A stretch of 64,000 bases of DNA from Kitasatospora sp. NBC_00315 (GTDB taxonomy: Bacteria; Actinomycetota; Actinomycetes; Streptomycetales; Streptomycetaceae), in the NCBI RefSeq assembly GCF_041435095.1, contig NZ_CP108025.1, positions 4,216,001 to 4,280,000 on the forward strand. The letters are read 5' to 3'. Position numbers and translations under genes: made by a program. Of the stretch, positions 54,006-61,961 are shown in pieces. The first letter of the stretch is position 1. Each line of letters begins with the position of its first letter. The notes below the pieces were generated by a model. The model made no database searches, was not told where the DNA came from, and was given only the letters and a program-made list of their open reading frames with translations.

Positions 54006-54905
54006 ATGTCCGTCATCTTCGAGTGCGAGTACAACGGCCGGCGGTACGCGGGCCTCGGTGTCCCCGTCCCCGGCGAACGGCACACCCTGTACGAGGTGGC
54101 CGAGGGCCGGCTGCGCGAGGCGGTGATCGCGGGCGGCGGCCCGGCGGCCGTGGCGGCGGCGGTCACCGAGGGCGCCGGCACGGTCTCGGTGACCCTCGGC
54201 GATCCCGGGCTCCGGTTCCTCCCTCCGCTGCTGCCGACCGGGTCCAACAACGCCCTGGTCAACGGCTTCATGGGGACGCACCGGTCCAAGTTCGACCGCG
54301 CCCCGGAGCCGGACGAGGAGTTCACCCCGCCGAACTACTACCTCAAGGGCTTCGGCTCCTGGCTGCGGATGCCGGGCGAGCCGCTGGTCACCCCGGCCGA
54401 TCCGGTCTGGCTGCTGGAGGAGCCGGAGATCGGCCTGGTCTACGTCAACGACGAGGACGGCACCCCGCACTACGCCGGCTACACCTTCGGCAACGACCTC
54501 AACGACATCGGTCTCCACCTCAAGAACAAGTGGGCCTGGACGCCGTACGCCAAGCTCTGCGAGACCTCCGTGACGCCGTGGCTGTTCCTGGAGGAGCCGC
54601 CGCAGACGGTGACCGGGCGGATGACCATCGAGCGCGAGGGCGCCACCGCCTGGGGCGGCGACTTCTCCTGCGGGCTCGACTCGCTGTACCACCGCGTGGA
54701 GGACATGACCCAGTACCTGTTCTCCTACCCGCTGCTGCGCCGGCCGGGGCTGGTCAACTACCTGCTCCTGGGCGCCGACAAGGCCAGCTACCACGACGGC
54801 TTCCGGATCGAGGACGGTGACCGGCTTGTCATCGACGTCACCAGCCACGGCGTCGAGCTGGCGAACGTCGTCCAGTACGGTCAGGCCGTCGCTGCCAGGT
54901 CGTAG
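54006..54905 (+). CDS. Fumarylacetoacetate-hydrolase-family protein
   Basis: A 299-residue FAH-fold protein. The family landmarks are the metal-site Glu pair in EEPEIGLVYVN, YTFGNDLNDIGLH, KLCETSVTPWLFL at the usual GP-turn region, and a C-terminal DVTSHGVELANVVQYG. FAH-family enzymes hydrolyse, decarboxylate or hydrate 2-oxo/1,3-dioxo compounds with Mg2+. In this cluster it may cut or tautomerise a beta-dicarbonyl intermediate (inference). AAGGAG lies 8 nt before ATG; a C-rich 159-nt spacer precedes it. It overlaps the MerR gene tail to tail by 25 bp. Confidence 0.83.
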   Translation: MSVIFECEYNGRRYAGLGVPVPGERHTLYEVAEGRLREAVIAGGGPAAVAAAVTEGAGTVSVTLGDPGLRFLPPLLPTGSNNALVNGFMGTHRSKFDRAPEPDEEFTPPNYYLKGFGSWLRMPGEPLVTPADPVWLLEEPEIGLVYVNDEDGTPHYAGYTFGNDLNDIGLHLKNKWAWTPYAKLCETSVTPWLFLEEPPQTVTGRMTIEREGATAWGGDFSCGLDSLYHRVEDMTQYLFSYPLLRRPGLVNYLLLGADKASYHDGFRIEDGDRLVIDVTSHGVELANVVQYGQAVAARS

Positions 54906-55309
54906 GGGACCAGGACGACGGACTCGACCGCCTGCGGGGCGGCGGGCGCCTGGGCGCGGCGGACGGCTTCGAGGTACTCGAAGATGGCGTCCCTGCTGTG
55001 GGTCAGGCACTCGACCCGCTCGGCCAGCCGGTCGTGCTCACGCTCCAGAGTGGCGATCGTCTCCGGAGTGGCACCGGAGAAGTGGATCGCCCGGGGCGTG
55101 TTGAGGCAGGGAAGGATCTGCTTGATCACCCGGGTCGGAAGCCCGGAGTCGAGCAGCCCCCTGATCTGGACCACCCGGTCGACGCAGCGCTCGTCGTACT
55201 CGCGGTAGCCGTTCGCGGAGCGGCCGGCGACGACCAGGCCCTGTTCCTCGTAGTAGCGCAGCAACCGGCGGGGGGTGCCGGTGCGCTCGGACAGTTCACC
55301 GATGCGCAT
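54881..55309 (-). CDS. MerR-family transcriptional regulator
   Basis: A 142-residue MerR regulator. The winged helix is MRIGELSERTGTPRRLLRYYEEQGLV followed by RSANGYREYDERCVDRV, and a long coiled coil (TLEREHDRLAERVECL) mediates dimerisation. No metal-binding cysteine pattern is seen; a drug-type ligand is more likely. The ATG at 55309 is chosen; a GTG nine nt upstream is an alternative. It is divergent from the MFS exporter and probably controls it. Its 3' end overlaps the FAH-family gene. Confidence 0.9.
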   Translation of the reverse strand: MRIGELSERTGTPRRLLRYYEEQGLVVAGRSANGYREYDERCVDRVVQIRGLLDSGLPTRVIKQILPCLNTPRAIHFSGATPETIATLEREHDRLAERVECLTHSRDAIFEYLEAVRRAQAPAAPQAVESVVLVPYDLAATA

Positions 55310-55340
55310 GTGACGCACCTCATTTCAACCGTCTTGACAT

Positions 55341-55354
55341 TCACACCTATGTGA
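55341..55354. promoter_or_regulatory. Inverted repeat between MerR and MFS genes
   Basis: TCACA-CCTA-TGTGA sits in the 63-bp divergent spacer, just after a TTGACA hexamer (55334-55339). The position fits a MerR site over the promoter of the exporter gene; the -10 is unclear. Confidence 0.5.
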
Positions 55355-55372
55355 GGGTTCGAGGATATACCC

Positions 55373-56581
55373 ATGTCAACTTCCCAGACAGAGCTGCTGA
55401 CTGATTCACCCTCAGCTGCGGAAAACCGGAAACTCCCCTGGTCCCCGCTGCTGGCCCTGGCCACCGCGGCCTTCATGGGGATCCTGACCGAGGCACTGCC
55501 CGCGGGCGTGCTCCCCGAGATGGCCCGGGACCTCTCCGTCAGCGAGTCCGCGATGGGGCAGGCCCTGACGATCTACGCGATCGCCACCGGCCTCTCGGCG
55601 ATCCCGGTGGCCATCGCCACCGCGGCCTGGAACCGCAAGAACCTGCTGCTGATCGCCGTCGCGGCGTTCGCCGTCGCGAACACGGTCACCGCCCTCTCGT
55701 CCAACTACCCCCTGACCATGGTGTTCCGGATGATCGCCGGTGTGGCCGCGGCGGTCGTGTGGGCGGAACTGGTCGGGTACGCGCGCCGGCTGGCACCACC
55801 GCACCTGCAGGGCCGGGCGATCGCGATCACGATGGCCGGTATCCCCCTGGCCCTGTCCATGGGCATCCCGGTGGGTACCTTCCTCGGCGGGCTGTTCGGC
55901 TGGCGGCTGACCTTCGGCCTGGTGACCGTGGTCTCCATCGGCCTGGTGGTGTGGATCCTCGCCTCGGTCCCGTCCTACCCCGGGCAGCGCGCCGGGAGCC
56001 GGGAGCCGATCCTGGCGGCGCTTCGCCTGCCGGGCGTGGTGTCCGTGCTGTTCGTGGTCGCGGCCTACGTGCTGGCCCACAACATCCTCTACACCTACAT
56101 CGCCACGTTCCTCGACAAGTACGACATGGGCGGCAGCCGCGACGTGGTGCTGCTGGTCTTCGGCATCGCCTCGATGGCCAGCATCTGGGTCACCGGCGCG
56201 CTGGTCGACCGCCGGCTGAGGGCGCTGACGATCGCCAGTACCGCCCTGTTCATCGTGGCGGCCGTCCTGCTGTGGCTGATGGCCGACAGCGCGGTCGTGG
56301 TCTACCTCGCGATGGTGCTGTGGGGATTCGGCTGGGGCGGCGTCGCCACCCTGCTGCAGACCGCGGTCACCGACGCGGGCGGCGACCGCGGCCAGGCACT
56401 GCTGGTCACCACGTGGAACTCGTTCATGGCGGCCGGCGGAGCCGTCGGCGGCATCCTGCTCGGCAACCTCGGCCCGACCTCCTTCCCGTGGAGCGTGCTG
56501 ATCCTGCTGGTGCCGGTGCTGGCCGTCGTGGTCGGCGCCCGCTCCCACGGCTTCCCGGGCAAGCGCCCGGAAGCGGGCTGA
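55373..56581 (+). CDS. MFS transporter (DHA1/AraJ-like exporter)
   Basis: A 402-residue, 12-helix major-facilitator exporter. Helix 1 reads ALATAAFMGILTEALPAGVL, typical of AraJ/PbuE-type DHA1 proteins, and helix 4-5 has WAELVGYARRLAPPHLQGRA. It likely exports the cluster product or gives self-resistance. It is under probable control of the divergent MerR protein. A hairpin at 56599-56634 ends it. Confidence 0.9.
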   Translation: MSTSQTELLTDSPSAAENRKLPWSPLLALATAAFMGILTEALPAGVLPEMARDLSVSESAMGQALTIYAIATGLSAIPVAIATAAWNRKNLLLIAVAAFAVANTVTALSSNYPLTMVFRMIAGVAAAVVWAELVGYARRLAPPHLQGRAIAITMAGIPLALSMGIPVGTFLGGLFGWRLTFGLVTVVSIGLVVWILASVPSYPGQRAGSREPILAALRLPGVVSVLFVVAAYVLAHNILYTYIATFLDKYDMGGSRDVVLLVFGIASMASIWVTGALVDRRLRALTIASTALFIVAAVLLWLMADSAVVVYLAMVLWGFGWGGVATLLQTAVTDAGGDRGQALLVTTWNSFMAAGGAVGGILLGNLGPTSFPWSVLILLVPVLAVVVGARSHGFPGKRPEAG

Positions 56582-56894
56582 GAACCGTCCCGTACGGCGG
56601 TGGGTCCGGTCCGAGGTCCGGTCCGGAACCCACCTAGGAGCGGGCCCCCGGGCCCGCCGCACCGAGGAGCGACCCCTGACGATCGAGGCGTCCGAAGCCG
56701 CCGATCGCAGGGGTCGTCCTCGTTCCCCGCGGCGGCCGGGCGGGGTGCGCCGGCGGCCTCGGGGCCGTCCCGCGCGCCCCGTCGCGACCGGCGCCCCGGC
56801 GCCCGCAGCGGCCCCGGGAAGCCGGACGGTCCCCCGGCACGAGTGGACGGCGGCGCGTGGGTCGCGCTCGCCGTCCGCCGTGCTTGCCGCAGGG
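56582..56894. terminator. Convergent spacer with hairpins
   Basis: 313 nt between the convergent MFS and regulator genes. An 11-bp stem with one bulge (56599-56609 / 56623-56634) and a short GCGGGCCC-type palindrome near 56641-56657 can end transcription from the left. Nothing else is recognised. Confidence 0.6.
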
Positions 56895-57656
56895 TCAGCC
56901 GTGGCCGATCCGGTAGCCGACACCGCGGATCGTGATGATCCAGGTGCTGGCGCCGAGCTTGGCGCGCAGACTGCTCACGTGGGTGTCGATGGTTCGGCTG
57001 GAATCCGACCAACTGGTCTCCCAGACCTGGGCCATCAGCTTCTTGCGGGACAGCACCGCCTCGGGGTTGGCGGCCAGGATGTGCAGCAGCTCGAACTCCT
57101 TGGCGGTGAGGCTCACCGGCTCTCCGCGCAGCCGGACCTCACGGGTGCGGCCGTCGATGCGGAGCGGATCGAGGACGATGCTGCGGGTGGGCTCCGGCTG
57201 TGGATTGGTCCGGCGCAGGACGGCCTTGATACGCGCCGTCATCTCGCGCGAGCTGCACGAGGTGACGACGCAGTCGTCCGCTCCGGCCTGAAGGGCGAGG
57301 ATGCGGTCCAGCTCGGCGTCGCGGGCCGTGAAGGAGATGATCGGCTTGTCCCCGGCCTCCCGGATCAGCCGGCACACCTCCAGGCCGTCGATGTCGGGAA
57401 GGTCCAGGTCGAGCAGGACCAGATCGGAGTGCTGGTGAGCCCTGAGCGCCTCCGCCCCGCTGTCGACACTGCTCGCGGAGTACCCCTGCCGGCGCAGGTC
57501 TCGCACGCGCGTCTCGGCCGCGGCGGTGTCGTCCTCGACGACGAGCACGCGGATAGAGAGCGCCCTTGCGGCCTGGCCCGCCTGTGGGCGCGAGGCCGTC
57601 GGCAAGAGCTGAAGCCCGCCGGAGTCCTCAGTCCGCGAGGTGTCTCTGTGAGTCAT
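56895..57656 (-). CDS. Atypical OmpR-family response regulator (JadR1-like)
   Basis: A 253-residue regulator. The receiver starts IRVLVVEDDTAAAETRV, with phospho-Asp region LVLLDLDLPDIDGLEVC and ISFTARD. Where typical receivers have D-D-Y-x-x-K-P it reads GADDCVVTSCSSREM, so the conserved Lys is lost. The C-terminal OmpR winged helix is intact (SLTAKEFELLHILAANP, SSRTIDTHVSSLRAKL, ITIRGVGYRIG). Such atypical regulators in antibiotic clusters (for example JadR1) can answer to pathway products rather than phosphorylation. The ATG at 57656 is used. No cognate kinase is nearby. Confidence 0.85.
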   Translation of the reverse strand: MTHRDTSRTEDSGGLQLLPTASRPQAGQAARALSIRVLVVEDDTAAAETRVRDLRRQGYSASSVDSGAEALRAHQHSDLVLLDLDLPDIDGLEVCRLIREAGDKPIISFTARDAELDRILALQAGADDCVVTSCSSREMTARIKAVLRRTNPQPEPTRSIVLDPLRIDGRTREVRLRGEPVSLTAKEFELLHILAANPEAVLSRKKLMAQVWETSWSDSSRTIDTHVSSLRAKLGASTWIITIRGVGYRIGHG

Positions 57657-57719
57657 CGTTCCCCCCTCGTAAGCCAGTTGAGGTGAGAGTGCGTCGCTTG
57701 CGCGCTCCCTCACAGCAGG

Positions 57720-57750
57720 AAAATAAATAATAGTGTCTTTTTTTTTGAAG
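57720..57750. promoter_or_regulatory. ARE-like gamma-butyrolactone-receptor site 1
   Basis: AAATAAATAATAGTGTC followed by a T-run, in the 164-nt spacer between the divergent OmpR-type and TetR genes. It is strikingly AT-rich, and its sequence resembles the reverse complement of the site at 60471-60500 (AAATAAAnAA...TCTTTT). It is a candidate autoregulatory element for the receptor. Confidence 0.6.
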
Positions 57751-57820
57751 TTACAGCGGTGCGGACTAACGTCGGATGTACAACTGGCCACACCGGGCGA
57801 GCGACAGGAAGGATCACCCG

Positions 57821-58420
57821 ATGCAGGAGAGGGCCGCGAGGACACGAGAGGGCCTGGTCTGTTCGGCCGCAGGTGAGTTCGACCGGCATGGGTACGCGGG
57901 GTCGTCCCTGGCCGGGATCACCAGATCGGCCGGAATCTCCATGGGGGCGCTGACCTTCCATTTCGCGACGAAGGAGGAGCTGGCCGCGGCGGTGCGGGAG
58001 GAGGGGCACGCCGCGACCCTGGCGGTGGTGGGACAGGTCGCGGCGCGACGGGAGGGCCCGGTCCAGTCGGTGGTGTCGCTGACCCTGGCGCTCGCCGAAC
58101 TGCTGGAGACGGAGGCCGCCGTGCGGGCCGCCGCCCGGTTGACCCGGGAACAGCAGGGCGGCGGCCCGGACTGGACCTCCGCCTGGGCCCCGGTGGTCCG
58201 GGACCGCCTGCTGCACCCGCGACGCGGGGGCGCCCAGCGGAGCGCCGACTGGACGACGGTCGCCGCGCTGGCCTCCCACCTGGTGGTGGGTGTGGAGGCC
58301 GACGTACGGGAGCGGGCCGGCCGCGACGACGAGCTCGACGGCCGGTCCGTCGAGCAGCTCAGCCGTATCTGGGACCTCGTCCTTCGCGGGGTCGCCGCCG
58401 CCCCCGGCGCCGACGGCTGA
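57821..58420 (+). CDS. TetR-family gamma-butyrolactone receptor-like regulator
   Basis: A 199-residue TetR protein of the ArpA/ScbR type. The DNA-binding region reads GEFDRHGYAGSSLAGITRSAGISMGALTFHFATKEELA; compared with the copy at 59823, several recognition-helix residues differ (MGALTFHF versus LGAVYFHF), as in pseudo-receptors such as ScbR2/JadR2. The ligand domain is shorter than usual. AGGAAGGA lies 8 nt before ATG at 57821. It is divergent from the atypical response regulator across the ARE-like site. Confidence 0.82.
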   Translation: MQERAARTREGLVCSAAGEFDRHGYAGSSLAGITRSAGISMGALTFHFATKEELAAAVREEGHAATLAVVGQVAARREGPVQSVVSLTLALAELLETEAAVRAAARLTREQQGGGPDWTSAWAPVVRDRLLHPRRGGAQRSADWTTVAALASHLVVGVEADVRERAGRDDELDGRSVEQLSRIWDLVLRGVAAAPGADG

Positions 58421-58499
58421 TGAGAGCCGCCGGCGCCGTACGCAGACGTGCCGGGCCGGGGCTCGCCTTTCCCGGCCCGGACGACCCCCGCCGGCTGCG

Positions 58500-59273
58500 T
58501 CAGACGGCGCTGCAGCCGCCGTCGACCGGTACCGCGCCGCCGGTGACGAAGGAGGCCTGGTCACTGAGCAGCCAGGCCGCGGCCCGCGCCACCTCGACCG
58601 GATCCGCCAGCCGGGGCTGGATGGCTCTGGCCGCTGCGGCCTGTTCCACCTGCGGTACCGCCCGGATGGCGCTCTCCAGCAACTCGGTACGGGTCGCTCC
58701 GACCATCAGGGCGTTGACTCTGATGCCGCGTCTGCCGTACTCGGCCGCCGCGGCCCGCGTCAGGCCGAGCACCGCGTGCTTGGCCGCCACGTAGGGGGAG
58801 GAGGCGCCGGTGGCGAACAGGCCCGCCGTACTGGACGTGTTCACGATGGATCCGCCGGACTCCCGCCGAAGCATGGCCGGAACCTGCTGCTTCAGGCAGT
58901 TCCACACGCCGCGCACGTTGACGTCCATGATCTGGTCGAAGACGGCGTCGTCCGTCTCGTGGATGTCGGCTCCCACCGATCCCCAACCGGCGTTGTTGAA
59001 CGCCGCGTCCAGACCGCCGAAGGTCTCCACGGTGTGATTGACGACCCGTTCGACGTCCACCCGTGACGTGACGTCTCCCGCGGCCGCCTCCGCCCGGCCT
59101 CCCCCCGCTCGGATCTCGGTGACGATCTCGGCCAACCGGTCCTTGCGGCGGGCCATCAGCACCACGACCGCCCCTTCGGCGCTGAACAGCCTGGCGGCTG
59201 CGGCGCCGATACCGCTGGAGGCCCCGGTGATCATGATCGTCTTTCCCTGCAGCAGACCTCGGTCGTTCCCCAT
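58500..59273 (-). CDS. Short-chain dehydrogenase/reductase (butyrolactone reductase candidate)
   Basis: A 257-residue SDR. It has TGASSGIGAAAARLF, NNAGWG, catalytic Ser in NTSSTAGLF and YVAAKHAVLGL; the end VTGGAVPVDGG is typical of FabG-like reductases. In several gamma-butyrolactone loci an SDR reduces the 6-keto group of the A-factor-like product; its position between two receptor genes and near the AfsA gene fits that role, though a biosynthetic role is possible. The ATG at 59273 is chosen with GGGGAAG upstream. Confidence 0.8.
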   Translation of the reverse strand: MGNDRGLLQGKTIMITGASSGIGAAAARLFSAEGAVVVLMARRKDRLAEIVTEIRAGGGRAEAAAGDVTSRVDVERVVNHTVETFGGLDAAFNNAGWGSVGADIHETDDAVFDQIMDVNVRGVWNCLKQQVPAMLRRESGGSIVNTSSTAGLFATGASSPYVAAKHAVLGLTRAAAAEYGRRGIRVNALMVGATRTELLESAIRAVPQVEQAAAARAIQPRLADPVEVARAAAWLLSDQASFVTGGAVPVDGGCSAV

Positions 59274-59822
59274 TGCTTCCCCTCCCTGGTCCTTCGTGCC
59301 GGCCATGCCCGTCGGCACGATCCGCGGCCGCACGGTCGCGGATCCCGTGCGCCCCCCGCGCCGCCCCGCGGCCGGAGCGGCCGGCGGGGTCGCCGACCGC
59401 TCCGGCCGCCAACGCGCCGGGCGCCCGTCAGCGGGCCGTGGCCCCGGTCGCTCCGACCGGGGCCACGGCCCGTGTTGCCCTGCGTCGGGCTCCCGGGCAG
59501 GGCGACGCCCGACCCGCTCCGCGGATGCGGGCCGCCCTCCTACGGAAAGCCTGACAGTGCGTCAACTACCTTACGTTCAAGGTTCTTCCCGCTCCAGAGA
59601 TGCGACGGCCCCGGCTGTTCCGGCGGCCCTGCCCTGCCCTGCCCTGCCCGGGCAGGGCAGGGCGCCGAGCGGGGTTGGCCCGGCGCCCCCGTCCTGCCCG
59701 TCCTGGCCTGCCCCGCCCTGCCCCGTCCTGCCCCGGGCCGGCCCGGTGTGCGACGATCCCCGTCCGCTGATCCCGCCTGTCCCTCATCGGACTGCGGGGG
59801 TCCGGGCGGCCGCAGGTCGCTC
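59274..59822. terminator. Spacer with strong hairpins
   Basis: 549 nt without a gene. A perfect 19-bp stem with a 3-nt loop lies at 59432-59472. A 28-bp perfect palindrome of GCCCT repeats lies at 59636-59663, amid CCTGCCC tandem repeats. The second probably ends the TetR gene at 59823 on the minus strand. Confidence 0.7.
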
Positions 59823-60452
59823 CTACGTCGTCCGCGCGCGGGCCTTGCCCATCTCGATCCGCTTGGCCACGCTCGGCACGGCGACGGCCGGCAGCAGGCA
59901 GGCCCAGATCTCCTCGACGCGCCGGGGCAGGTCGGCGTGCGCCGCCTCGACGTAGGAGTGCATCTGGGCCCCGGTACAGGCGTTGACCAGGACGCGGGCC
60001 AGTGCTTCGACGTCGGTGCCGGCCCGCAGCTCGCGCTTGCGCTGGGCGGTACGGAGGTCGTCCAGCAGTATCGTGGACCACTGCTGGTGGGAGTTGGCCT
60101 CGGGGGCGATGAAGTACTCCTGCTCCCAGACCAGTCGGGCGCCCGCCCGCAGCAACGGGTCGTCGACGAGCTGGTAGGCCCAGGTGAGCGTCAGGTCGAC
60201 CGCTCGCTGCAGCCCCTGCGAGGGGTGCGGGGGGACCACGAGATCGGGCTGGCCGGAGACGATCTGGCGGGCCAGCTCCTCCTTGTTCCTGAAGTGGAAG
60301 TAGACCGCGCCCAGCGTGACCCCCGCCCGGTCAGCGATCTTCATCACGCTGGCGCCGGAGAAGCCGAACTCCCCGAAGACCTCCGCCGCCGCCTGGATCA
60401 GGGCGGCCCGCGTCCGCTCCGCCCGCTCCTGCTTCACAGCTCGCCCGACCAT
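59823..60452 (-). CDS. Gamma-butyrolactone receptor (ScbR/ArpA-type TetR)
   Basis: A 209-residue TetR regulator that closely follows the ArpA/ScbR pattern: VKQERAERTRAALIQAAAEV then GEFGFSGASVMKIADRAGVTLGAVYFHFRNKEELA. The ligand domain has the conserved Trp-containing segment LTWAYQLVDDPLLRAGARLV. It should repress its own gene and afsA until butyrolactone binds. It is divergent from the AfsA gene across a 116-nt spacer carrying an ARE-like site. Confidence 0.92.
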   Translation of the reverse strand: MVGRAVKQERAERTRAALIQAAAEVFGEFGFSGASVMKIADRAGVTLGAVYFHFRNKEELARQIVSGQPDLVVPPHPSQGLQRAVDLTLTWAYQLVDDPLLRAGARLVWEQEYFIAPEANSHQQWSTILLDDLRTAQRKRELRAGTDVEALARVLVNACTGAQMHSYVEAAHADLPRRVEEIWACLLPAVAVPSVAKRIEMGKARARTT

Positions 60453-60470
60453 ACGCTCCCTGCCCTCTTT

Positions 60471-60500
60471 ACCAAAAGAAAAGTGTTCTTTATTTTATAC
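60471..60500. promoter_or_regulatory. ARE-like gamma-butyrolactone-receptor site 2
   Basis: ACCAAAAGAAAAGTGTTC followed by TTTATTTTATAC, 19 nt before the TetR start and inside the TetR-afsA spacer. Its reverse complement aligns with the site at 57720-57750, sharing AAATAAA and the TCTTTT end. This is the classic place for a receptor operator. Confidence 0.65.
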
Positions 60501-60568
60501 GCCTAGGGGGCGGCGGGCTACACACACGTGCCCCAGTCGAGCGCGTACTTCATGGGAGGCAACTCGCT

Positions 60569-61507
60569 ATGGCACCAAGTACCGTCAGCACCTGCACCGA
60601 TACGGACGTCGACCCGCCGGCCCTCCTGGACATGCGGTCCCTGGTGCGCAAGTCCGCGCCCGAGGAGGCCCTGGTCACCGGGTGGAGCGCCGTCTCCGCG
60701 AGCATGCAGCGCGTCACCGTCCGATTGCCGATCGAGCACGCCTTCTACAGTGAGGGCGGCCGCTACAGCCCCATGTTGTTCGTCGAGAGCCTGCGCCAGG
60801 CGCTGGCCATGCTGACCCACAGTCTTCACGACGTACCAATCAGTCACCGCCTCGGCCTTGAGAATATTCGATTTTCCGTCAAGCAACACGCCCTGTACGC
60901 CACTTCGCACCCGGCGACCCTGACGCTGCTGGTCACCCACCCCTCGATCAGGCGCCGGCGGTTCGGCTCGGCCCACTTCACCTCCCGGCTCGACGTGCTC
61001 CGCTCCGGACTGCCCATCGGTTCGGCCGAACTGCGCTACACCACCCACCCGCCGGCCGTCTACGACCGGCTGCGCGGCAGGTACGCCGACGCGGCCCGGG
61101 CCTTCGCCGGGGCCCTGCCGCTCACCCCGCCGGTCCCCGCCGCGCTCGTGGGCCGCCGACACGAGCGGGACGTCGTCCTCTCGCCCACGGCCGCCGCGCA
61201 CGAGTGGCTGCTGCGGATCGACGTCGGCCACCGCGTCCTGTTCGACCACCCGCACGACCACGTGCCGGGCATGGTGCTGCTCGAAGCCGCCTCGCAGGCG
61301 ACCCAGGCCGTGCTGAGAGGTCCCGTGGTGCCCGTGGTCTTCGACACCACCTTCGTCCGCTACACGGAGTACGACCGGCCCTGCCGGGTGACGGCCGAGT
61401 TCGTGGCCCCCGATCCCAGGGGCCGGCCGCGGGTGAAGGTCAGCGCGTTCCAGGAGGGCGATCCCGTCTTCACCTCGACCGTCACCGCGGTCCCGCGGCC
61501 CCACTGA
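60569..61507 (+). CDS. AfsA-family gamma-butyrolactone synthase
   Basis: A 312-residue AfsA/ScbA homologue with two hot-dog repeats: MLFVESLRQALAMLTHS in the first, and HVPGMVLLEAASQATQAVL after DHPHD in the second. It joins a beta-ketoacyl-ACP with DHAP to start signal synthesis. GGGAGG lies about 10 nt before ATG. A short stretch near 60860-60885 uses unusual AT-rich codons (AAT ATT CGA TTT) for this genome. Transcription is likely controlled through the adjoining ARE-like site. Confidence 0.92.
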   Translation: MAPSTVSTCTDTDVDPPALLDMRSLVRKSAPEEALVTGWSAVSASMQRVTVRLPIEHAFYSEGGRYSPMLFVESLRQALAMLTHSLHDVPISHRLGLENIRFSVKQHALYATSHPATLTLLVTHPSIRRRRFGSAHFTSRLDVLRSGLPIGSAELRYTTHPPAVYDRLRGRYADAARAFAGALPLTPPVPAALVGRRHERDVVLSPTAAAHEWLLRIDVGHRVLFDHPHDHVPGMVLLEAASQATQAVLRGPVVPVVFDTTFVRYTEYDRPCRVTAEFVAPDPRGRPRVKVSAFQEGDPVFTSTVTAVPRPH

Positions 61508-61564
61508 CGCCCGCGACCGCGCCGCAGCCGCCACCCACCCGGCGCGGCCGGGCGGCGGACGCCC

Positions 61565-61961
61565 AATCGGGGCGTCCGCCGCCAGCGCTGCGGGCGCCCG
61601 CCTCACGGTTGGCTCGGGCACCGGCGAGATCTACGTCCGCGACGTCCGGACCGAGCAGTTCATCGGACACCTGCCCGGCCACGCGGGGCGGGTGCTCATG
61701 GTGGCGTTCTCCGAGGATACTGATCATCCAGTACCGGCGGCAGCCGACGGGACGGTCGGGGTTCGGTCGCTCAGCCGACACCGCCGGCTCGCCGAGGTCC
61801 GCGTCGACGCGACGTGGAACTGCGTCGCCGCCGATCCTGTTACGGGTCGTGTGCTCGTCGGGAGCGCAGCCGGCCCGGTGTCGCTGCGGTTGAGCCATGG
61901 CAGCCTCACCGTTGACGAACCCGTCGCTGTCCCGCTCGCGGATCCCGGTGACGGCCGATGA
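61565..61961 (+). pseudogene. Fragment of a WD-repeat protein
   Basis: An open frame encodes about 130 residues with two WD/beta-propeller-like blades (LTVGSGTGEIYVRDVRT with GHAGRVLMVAFSED, and AADGTVGVRSLSRH). It runs in from upstream without an ATG; GTG at 61692 is the only visible start. It resembles the C-terminal end of a STAND/WD40 protein. Its stop overlaps the next gene (ATGATGA), so it may be the relic of a longer gene once coupled to it. Confidence 0.55.

Noticed and set aside
50691..55010. 1439-codon open frame on the minus strand
   Set aside because: It lies opposite five well-supported genes (ANL ligase, aminotransferase, FAH and others), has no family motif, and is the usual antisense artefact of GC-rich DNA.
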